Part shown: piece after piece, positions 58,326 through 64,000 of the stretch
How positions within the stretch are numbered: position 1 is the stretch's first letter
How the letters are laid out: the number at the start of each line of letters is the position of its first letter
Assembly: GCF_000147355.1 (NCBI RefSeq)
Contig: NC_014506.1
Span: 1,116,001-1,180,000 of the forward strand
DNA length: 64,000 nt
DNA from: Sulfurimonas autotrophica DSM 16294
GTDB taxonomy: Bacteria > Campylobacterota > Campylobacteria > Campylobacterales > Sulfurimonadaceae
Direction: 5' to 3'
Notes under the pieces: generated by a model
The model's input: only the letters and a program-made list of their open reading frames with translations
Told to the model about the DNA's origin: nothing
The model's database searches: none
Program-made: the position numbers and the translations under genes

Positions 58326-59366
58326 TTACTTCAACACAATCCATAAATGGCTGTACCAATACCATGCATTACCTTTTGCATGTGCGGTACAGGTGTAATG
58401 GTTACGCGGATAAAGTAAAGGCAATTCTGATTCTATTTTTACTGTTGTCTCAGTCAGCCATTGCATGGTTATTTTTTTTCCATCAGATGTAAAACACTGT
58501 AAATCTTTGAGTGGTTTTTTCAATGTCAAAATCAAAAAAGGCGGGTTGTTTGATTTGTCAAGAAGTGTATCTTTGTTTGAAATACTCTCTAATGGTAAAG
58601 GCAGTGTATTTATTTTCAATACAAACTGATCCATCTCTCCAAAACCTCCCGACATTGGAAATCTTGTCAAAGCCATAAAATTACTCTCACGTGAAATCGG
58701 AGCAGAATTTTGCGCGACACCCACATAGCCTAAACTTTTTACTAATTTCATTAATCTCACATCATACTCACCAAAAGGATAAGCCAGTATTTTTGGGTCA
58801 GTACAGACTTTTTTACCAAGCTCTTTTTCTATTTTTACTTCGCACATCTCAATCTCTTTTGTAACATACTTTTTATAATTTTTAGGGTTCTTTATGCCGT
58901 CTCGTACAAGATACTGATGCGAATAGGTATGATTTGCGTACTCTGCGCCATATTTTCCCATCTCCCGCATCTCATCCCAGGTTAAATAATGTACAGACTC
59001 ATGAACAATAGGCGCAGAGTTCACAAATATAGTAAAAGGGAGTTTATACTTTTTGAGTAAGGGATAGGCTTTTGTATATACACTGTGATACGCATCATCT
59101 ATGGTGATTGAGACAGTTTTATCAGGAAGTTCTTTTTTCTCCAGCAAATATTTAACTATTTTAGAAAGCGGCCAGACAGTATAATTATTTTTTACCAAAT
59201 ACTCTACCTGTTGTGTAAAAAGTTCCATAGATATACTTGTAGAGGGATATTTCATTTCATCAAATCTATGATACTGTAAAACTACGGCATGATTTTGCAT
59301 AGCTAACAAGGAAGCTTGGATGGTAAATATGACAAATATATAATTTATAAGTATTTTCATAGCCAT
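58326..59366 (-). CDS. Polysaccharide deacetylase family protein
   Basis: The 346-residue protein has a signal segment (LINYIFVIFTIQASLLAM) and a NodB domain: VVLQYHRF, TVSITIDDAYHSVYTKAYP (catalytic DD), and ANHTYSHQYL (HxxxH metal ligands). Then LAYPFGEYDVRLMKLVKSLG and a C-terminal extension of about 100 residues with CFTSDGKKITMQWL. It deacetylates a surface or matrix polysaccharide, as in PgaB-type proteins. It is convergent with amrB. Confidence 0.87.
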   Translation of the reverse strand: MAMKILINYIFVIFTIQASLLAMQNHAVVLQYHRFDEMKYPSTSISMELFTQQVEYLVKNNYTVWPLSKIVKYLLEKKELPDKTVSITIDDAYHSVYTKAYPLLKKYKLPFTIFVNSAPIVHESVHYLTWDEMREMGKYGAEYANHTYSHQYLVRDGIKNPKNYKKYVTKEIEMCEVKIEKELGKKVCTDPKILAYPFGEYDVRLMKLVKSLGYVGVAQNSAPISRESNFMALTRFPMSGGFGEMDQFVLKINTLPLPLESISNKDTLLDKSNNPPFLILTLKKPLKDLQCFTSDGKKITMQWLTETTVKIESELPLLYPRNHYTCTAHAKGNAWYWYSHLWIVLK

Positions 59367-59498
59367 ATTATATCTTTATTAGATTTAGATATAATTATTT
59401 TCATAACTAAAATTTTTTTAATTAAAAATTATGTATTTTAGAGTTATTTGTGTTACAATGTATTAGTATTAAAAATTATAAGTAGAAAAGGATTTATA

Positions 59499-59834
59499 AT
59501 GTCGCGTAAAGATTTGAATTTCAAGAAATTTGAAACAATGCTCAAAAAAGAGAAAGAAAAAATTGAAAAGAATTTAAAAATCATTAAAGATGAAGTTAAT
59601 ACAATTGCGAGAGAAGATGAAATTGATGATACTGTAGATATGGCAGAACTTCAAATAGAAAATAAAATAGATCAAACAATTCTACATAAATTAGAAGCTG
59701 AAATTCTGAATATAAATGATGCTTTAAAACGTATTAAATCAGGAACTTACGGTATTTGTGAAAAAACTGGCATGCCAATTCCTGTTGAGCGATTATTGGC
59801 AAATCCGTCGGCACGAACAATAGAAGATGAATAA
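59499..59834 (+). CDS. DksA/TraR-like protein with degenerate zinc finger
   Basis: The 111-residue protein starts at ATG 59499 behind AAAGGA. A coiled-coil front (KKFETMLKKEKEKIEKNLK) is followed by DDTVDMAELQIENKIDQTI and the family tail RIKSGTYGICEKTGMPIPVE, RLLANPSARTIE. Only one of the four zinc-finger cysteines remains (YGIC), as in some YteA-type relatives. It may bind RNA polymerase through its coiled-coil tip and alter stress gene expression. Confidence 0.8.
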   Translation: MSRKDLNFKKFETMLKKEKEKIEKNLKIIKDEVNTIAREDEIDDTVDMAELQIENKIDQTILHKLEAEILNINDALKRIKSGTYGICEKTGMPIPVERLLANPSARTIEDE

Positions 59835-59842
59835 ATAGCATA

Positions 59843-60697
59843 TTATTCTCCCCAATTAAGTTTTTCTTTAAGAACATCAAAATAGTTAAACTCATTTCTA
59901 TGAATGAGTTTAACTTTATTTTTTGCCAGTTGTATATGTATGCTTTGTCCGCTTTCAAGCTCAAGTTTGTCTTGACCATCAATAATGACAAGTGCTTTAT
60001 CCTGTGGTGTTTTCATCTCTATGGAAAATTCTCCCGGAAGAACAACAGGTCTTTGTGTCAAAGAGTGCGGACAGATTGGCGTAAGTGCAAATACATTGGT
60101 TAGAGGAAAAAGTACCGGACCGCCGGCTGAGAGGTTGTAAGCTGTCGAACCTGTCGGTGTTGCGACAATAACACCATCACCATAATAGGTATTGAAAGCT
60201 TTTGAATCAACCAAAGTTTCTACATGAATCATATTTGAAACAGATGGGCGAGTAATTACTATATCATTAAAAGCATATAATATCACTTCTTTTTTATTTT
60301 GTATAAACTGAGCTTCAAGTATTGAGCGTTCATCAACTCGGTAATCACCTGCAACCAATTTAGCTACAAAAGCATCCAACTCATCAAGATTGATATCTGC
60401 TAAAAAACCAAGATTTCCCGCATAAATACCAAAAACAGGAATATCATACTTAAAAGAACGCCTAACAGTCGAAATAAGTGTTCCGTCTCCACCAAGTGTA
60501 ACCAAGGCATCACAGTTTTGGCACAACAAGTCAAATTCCATGCCCATAACACCAATCATCCCGCCACTGATACTCTCAACCACTACTTCAATGTCATACT
60601 TTAAAAAAATTTTTTCAAGCTTATAGTAACTTTTTTTTAGTTCAGGTGTAGAAGGGCGTAAAATCACACCAATTTTTTTGATTATTTTTTTTTGCAA
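59843..60697 (-). CDS. nadK: NAD kinase
   Basis: This 284-residue protein has the motif [14 protein letters not shown] (GGDGT), [36 protein letters not shown], and [20 protein letters not shown], the full NadK set. It makes NADP from NAD and ATP. It is convergent with the DksA-like gene and divergent from aspS. Confidence 0.94.
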   Translation of the reverse strand: MQKKIIKKIGVILRPSTPELKKSYYKLEKIFLKYDIEVVVESISGGMIGVMGMEFDLLCQNCDALVTLGGDGTLISTVRRSFKYDIPVFGIYAGNLGFLADINLDELDAFVAKLVAGDYRVDERSILEAQFIQNKKEVILYAFNDIVITRPSVSNMIHVETLVDSKAFNTYYGDGVIVATPTGSTAYNLSAGGPVLFPLTNVFALTPICPHSLTQRPVVLPGEFSIEMKTPQDKALVIIDGQDKLELESGQSIHIQLAKNKVKLIHRNEFNYFDVLKEKLNWGE

Positions 60698-60783
60698 AGT
60701 TTGCTCTTTTATTGGGAATATTTTGTCAATTATACTATATTTTCGATATAATCACGAAAATTATTTATATAGGACTCTATATT

Positions 60784-62538
60784 TTGAGAACTCATTACTG
60801 TACAGATTTAAATGAAACAAATGTTGGAGAAGATGTCGTACTGACTGGTTGGGCGAATAACTATCGTGACCACGGTGGAATCATTTTCATAGATTTACGT
60901 GACAAAACAGGGCTTATTCAGCTTACATGTGACCCTGAAGATTCAAAAGAGGCACACAAAGTTGCAAACGATGTTCGTGACGAGTACGTTTTAATAGCAA
61001 AAGGAAAAGTTCGCCTTCGCGGTGAAGGCCTTACAAATCCTCGCTTAAAAACAGGTGCTATAGAAATTGTAGTGACTGATCTTGTAATAGAAAACAAATC
61101 TGCACCGGTTCCTTTTGTAATCGGTGATAAAAATGTCGGTGAAGAAACAAGACTCAAATATCGTTATTTAGAACTTCGCGACCCTGATATGTTTGAGGTA
61201 TTTCGTTTACGTTCAAAAGCAGCAATTGCCGCAAGAAATATTCTTGATGAGAACGGATTTTTAGAAGTTGAAACACCTATTCTTACTAAATCCACACCAG
61301 AAGGCGCAAGAGATTATTTAGTACCTTCTCGTGTACACAACGGTGAATTTTATGCACTTCCACAATCACCACAGCTTTTCAAACAGCTTTTAATGGTTGG
61401 TGGTTTTGACAGATATTTCCAAATCGCAAAATGTTTCCGTGATGAAGATTTAAGAGCCGACCGTCAGCCTGAATTTACTCAAATAGATGTCGAGATGAGT
61501 TTTTGTAACCAAGAAGATGTCATTAAAGTTGCTGAAGATTTGCTAGTGGCTATGTTTGGTGCCTGTGGTGTTGATGTTAAACCTCCTTTTAACCGTATCA
61601 CCCATAAAAATGCTATGGAATGGTATGGATCAGACAAACCGGATTTAAGATACGACCTTAAAATGGTAGATGTTATCGATATATTTGAGAGATGCGATAA
61701 TGAAATCTTTACAAATATCGCTAAAAAGCCACATGTAAACCGTATTAAAGCGCTTAAAGTTCCTGGTGCTGACTTGGTATTTTCAAAACGTGAAATGAAA
61801 TCTTTTGAAGATTATGTCCGTAAATTTGGTGCACATGGTCTTGGATACTTCCAAATGAAAGAAGACGGTCTTAAAGGTCCACTTACTAAATTCTTTAGTG
61901 AAGAAGATATCGCGCTTATTATAGAAAGAACAGAACTTGAAGTCGGTGATGTAGTATTCTTTGGTGCGGGTGATAAAAAAACTGTATGGGATTACATGGG
62001 AAGATTCAGAAATTTCATAGCAGAACATGAAAAAATGAACCTTATAGACGAAAATGCCTATGAGTTTGTGTGGGTAGTAGACTTTCCGATGTTTGAAGTG
62101 GAAGACGGTCGCGTAAAAGCACTCCACCATCCATTTACAATGCCAAAAGACACGGATAAAGACGACGTAGAAGAGATAGAATCTATTGCTTATGATATCG
62201 TTCTTAACGGTACTGAACTTGGTGGCGGATCTATTCGTATTCATAAAGAAGAAATTCAAGAAGAGGTATTTAAACTTCTTGGTATTGAAGAAGAAGAAGC
62301 ACAGGAAAAATTCGGTTTCCTTTTAGATGCTCTTAAATTTGGTGCACCTCCGCATGGTGGTTTTGCTCTAGGTTTTGACAGACTTATCATGCTTTTAACG
62401 AAAAAATCAAGCATTCGTGATGTTATTGCTTTTCCAAAAACACAAAAAGCTTCTTGTTTGTTAACAAAAGCACCAAGCCCTGTTGACAATACACAACTTC
62501 GTGATTTACACATAAGACTACGTGAACAAGTAAAATAA
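60784..62538 (+). CDS. aspS: Aspartyl-tRNA synthetase
   Basis: A class II synthetase of about 584 residues. It has an N-terminal OB fold ([20 protein letters not shown]), motif 2 ([20 protein letters not shown]), the GAD insertion around 320-390, and motif 3 ([14 protein letters not shown]). The TTG at 60784 (then RTHYC) fits the family start. In Campylobacterota it is often non-discriminating and also makes Asp-tRNA-Asn with GatCAB. It overlaps nothing, and adk starts two bases after the stop. Confidence 0.94.
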   Translation: MRTHYCTDLNETNVGEDVVLTGWANNYRDHGGIIFIDLRDKTGLIQLTCDPEDSKEAHKVANDVRDEYVLIAKGKVRLRGEGLTNPRLKTGAIEIVVTDLVIENKSAPVPFVIGDKNVGEETRLKYRYLELRDPDMFEVFRLRSKAAIAARNILDENGFLEVETPILTKSTPEGARDYLVPSRVHNGEFYALPQSPQLFKQLLMVGGFDRYFQIAKCFRDEDLRADRQPEFTQIDVEMSFCNQEDVIKVAEDLLVAMFGACGVDVKPPFNRITHKNAMEWYGSDKPDLRYDLKMVDVIDIFERCDNEIFTNIAKKPHVNRIKALKVPGADLVFSKREMKSFEDYVRKFGAHGLGYFQMKEDGLKGPLTKFFSEEDIALIIERTELEVGDVVFFGAGDKKTVWDYMGRFRNFIAEHEKMNLIDENAYEFVWVVDFPMFEVEDGRVKALHHPFTMPKDTDKDDVEEIESIAYDIVLNGTELGGGSIRIHKEEIQEEVFKLLGIEEEEAQEKFGFLLDALKFGAPPHGGFALGFDRLIMLLTKKSSIRDVIAFPKTQKASCLLTKAPSPVDNTQLRDLHIRLREQVK

Positions 62539-62540
62539 AA

Positions 62541-63110
62541 ATGAAAAAACTCTTTTTAATTATTGGAGCTCCGGGCTCCGGTAAAACTACAGATGCCGAA
62601 CTCATAGCCGAGCACAATGACAATATAACACACTACTCTACCGGTGATATGCTGCGCGGAGAAGTTGCAAGTGGCAGCCAACGTGGTAAAGAAATAGAAA
62701 AATACATCGAAAAAGGTGAAATAGTCCCTATAAATATTGTCATAGAGACTATTGTAAATGCTATTAAATCATCCCCTACTGACACTATTATTATTGATGG
62801 CTATCCTAGAAGTATAGAACAGATGCTTGAGCTCGACAAATATCTTCAAGAGCATAAAGATATAGAGCTTGTCAGTGTCATTGAAGTCAAAGTTAGTGAA
62901 GAGACTGCAAGAGATAGAGTACTTGGTCGTGCCCGCGGTGCAGATGATAACAATGAAGTATTTAACAACCGTATGCGTGTTTACACGGAACCTTTGCAGC
63001 AAATCAGAGATTTTTATACACAAAAAGGTGTCTTGAAGATAGTCTCAGGTGAAGGCAGCATTGAAGAAATAGTTTCTGAGATGGAAGACTTTATTCATTC
63101 AAAAATCTAA
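62541..63110 (+). CDS. adk: Adenylate kinase
   Basis: This 189-residue protein has [20 protein letters not shown] (P-loop), [20 protein letters not shown] and [20 protein letters not shown] short lid region ([17 protein letters not shown]) replaces the long zinc-type lid. It equilibrates AMP, ADP and ATP. It is cotranscribed with aspS. Confidence 0.93.
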   Translation: MKKLFLIIGAPGSGKTTDAELIAEHNDNITHYSTGDMLRGEVASGSQRGKEIEKYIEKGEIVPINIVIETIVNAIKSSPTDTIIIDGYPRSIEQMLELDKYLQEHKDIELVSVIEVKVSEETARDRVLGRARGADDNNEVFNNRMRVYTEPLQQIRDFYTQKGVLKIVSGEGSIEEIVSEMEDFIHSKI

Positions 63111-63121
63111 AGGCTACAAAC

Positions 63122-64000
63122 GTGCAAAAATTCATTTTAAAACTTTTTCCAGAAATCATGATAAAAGGTCCATCTGCAAAACGTCAGATGGTTGGCCAAC
63201 TTTACAACAATCTCCTTACAATCTTACAACGTATAAACCCTGAAATCCAAGTAAAAAAATATTCTGACAAGATAGAAGTCTTTACGCCAAAGGATGTTCT
63301 GCCGGAAGTACGACAAAAACTTTTAGATACTCCGGGCATTGAACAGATACTTGAGGTTTTGCAGTTCGACAGTATGGATACAATAGAAAAGATCAAAACA
63401 AAGGTTCGTGAACTTACAGCGGACTCACTTGAAGACAAAACTTTCGTTGTAAGAGTCAAGCGTACTGGCAAACATGACTTTAGCTCTATTGACATCGAAA
63501 GAACTGTAGGCGGGCATCTTTTGGCTAATTCAAAGGCAAAAAATGTTTCACTGAAAAATCCTGATATAGTAGTTCAAATGGAACTTATTCAAGACCAGCT
63601 TAACTTTATTTCTACAAAGTATAAAGGTCTGAGTGGTTTTCCTATCGGTACGCAAGGAGATATACTCTCACTGATGTCAGGCGGGTTTGATTCTACCGTG
63701 GCATCCTATCTTACCATGAAAAGAGGAATAAAAACACACTTTATCTTTTTTAATCTTGGCGGTATGGCTCATGAAATAGGAGTTAAACAGGTTGCACTTT
63801 ACCTTTGGAACAAGTTTGGCTCTTCTCATAAAGTCAAATTTATCTCAGTCCCTTTTGATGATGTTCTGACAGAAATTTTTCGCTCCACTCCACCGACATA
63901 TATGGGTGTTACTCTTAAACGTCTGATGCTTATGGCTTCAGAAAAAGTTGCCAATGCGATGGAAATAGATGCACTTGTAACGGGAGAGAGTGTAGCGCAG
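63122..64000 (+). CDS. thiI: tRNA 4-thiouridine synthase ThiI, 3'-truncated by window
   Basis: The frame opens with GTG at 63122 and remains open to the window end (293 codons). It starts VQKFILKLFPEIMIKGPSAK (ferredoxin-like NFLD), followed by the THUMP domain (VKRTGKHDFSSIDIERTVGG) and the PP-loop ILSLMSGGFDSTVASYLTMK. The enzyme thiolates U8 in tRNA and may supply sulfur for thiamine. The C-terminal rhodanese question cannot be judged, because the gene continues beyond the window. Confidence 0.9.
   Translation, partial: MQKFILKLFPEIMIKGPSAKRQMVGQLYNNLLTILQRINPEIQVKKYSDKIEVFTPKDVLPEVRQKLLDTPGIEQILEVLQFDSMDTIEKIKTKVRELTADSLEDKTFVVRVKRTGKHDFSSIDIERTVGGHLLANSKAKNVSLKNPDIVVQMELIQDQLNFISTKYKGLSGFPIGTQGDILSLMSGGFDSTVASYLTMKRGIKTHFIFFNLGGMAHEIGVKQVALYLWNKFGSSHKVKFISVPFDDVLTEIFRSTPPTYMGVTLKRLMLMASEKVANAMEIDALVTGESVAQ

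Overview
The window is a 64 kb AT-rich chromosomal segment from a member of the Campylobacterota (Epsilonproteobacteria). It most resembles a Sulfurimonas-type, free-living sulfur or hydrogen oxidiser. The support for this is an oorDABC 2-oxoglutarate:acceptor oxidoreductase operon (reductive TCA cycle or anaerobic 2-oxoacid metabolism), short epsilon-style versions of Adk, KdsC, LptA/LptC and YihA, frequent TTG starts, and the overall gene content. The genus is an inference from protein resemblance remembered without any database search.

Region 1 (1-30.7 kb) is a compact housekeeping backbone. It holds oorDABC with a terminator, a TetR regulator with four evenly spaced operator boxes, the RNase P RNA, a tRNA-Glu, and a divergent pair of glutaminyl/glutamyl-tRNA synthetase genes in which the GluRS paralogue has lost both ATP-binding signatures. 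It continues with a 268 bp MITE, mobB-fbp-metG, a TRAP binding protein, queC, ybeY, and a long leftward block for envelope and DNA functions: recN, tatD, mltD-like, rlpA, hisB, kdsC, lptC, lptA, yihA, argA-like, a small membrane protein and mrdA. Two details are easily missed. lptC appears to start at an ATT codon, and an unlisted 56-residue membrane protein lies between recN and tatD.

Region 2 (30.7-48.8 kb) is a chromosomal integron. intI (minus strand, TTG start, with the extra IntI-specific segment) is divergent from an attI region and about 17 plus-strand cassettes bounded by attC sites. Cargo includes five toxin-antitoxin modules (two of them an identical 644 bp cassette), an HNH nuclease, a tautomerase, a nitroreductase/CDP-alcohol phosphotransferase/cytidylyltransferase group, a phosphoribosyltransferase, a DUF4145-like protein, several orphan proteins, and a reverse transcriptase preceded by a structured RNA and an intrinsic terminator (a candidate retron or DRT-type anti-phage system). 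A GC-rich, gene-less cassette occurs in two 151 bp copies plus 52 bp and 22 bp deletion derivatives. The last cassette's RelE-like toxin is split by a 3,827 bp nested element flanked by an 8 bp target duplication. This is an IS256-family element in which both terminal inverted repeats appear to have been invaded at the same point by identical IS110-family elements, giving two perfectly mirrored 1.28 kb arms. The IS110 leader carries an 11 nt match to its own right end, as expected for the donor-recognition guide of a bridge RNA.

Region 3 (48.8-64 kb) returns to backbone: a hemerythrin/PAS protein, a DEAD-box helicase, an MgtC/DUF4010 membrane protein, an isolated helicase C-domain protein, Tex, a 5'-nucleotidase, a Rof-like protein, the AmmeMemoRadiSam pair, a polysaccharide deacetylase, a DksA/TraR-like protein, nadK, aspS, adk and the 5' part of thiI, which runs off the window. 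All assignments come from reading motifs, so no similarity search or structure prediction supports them.
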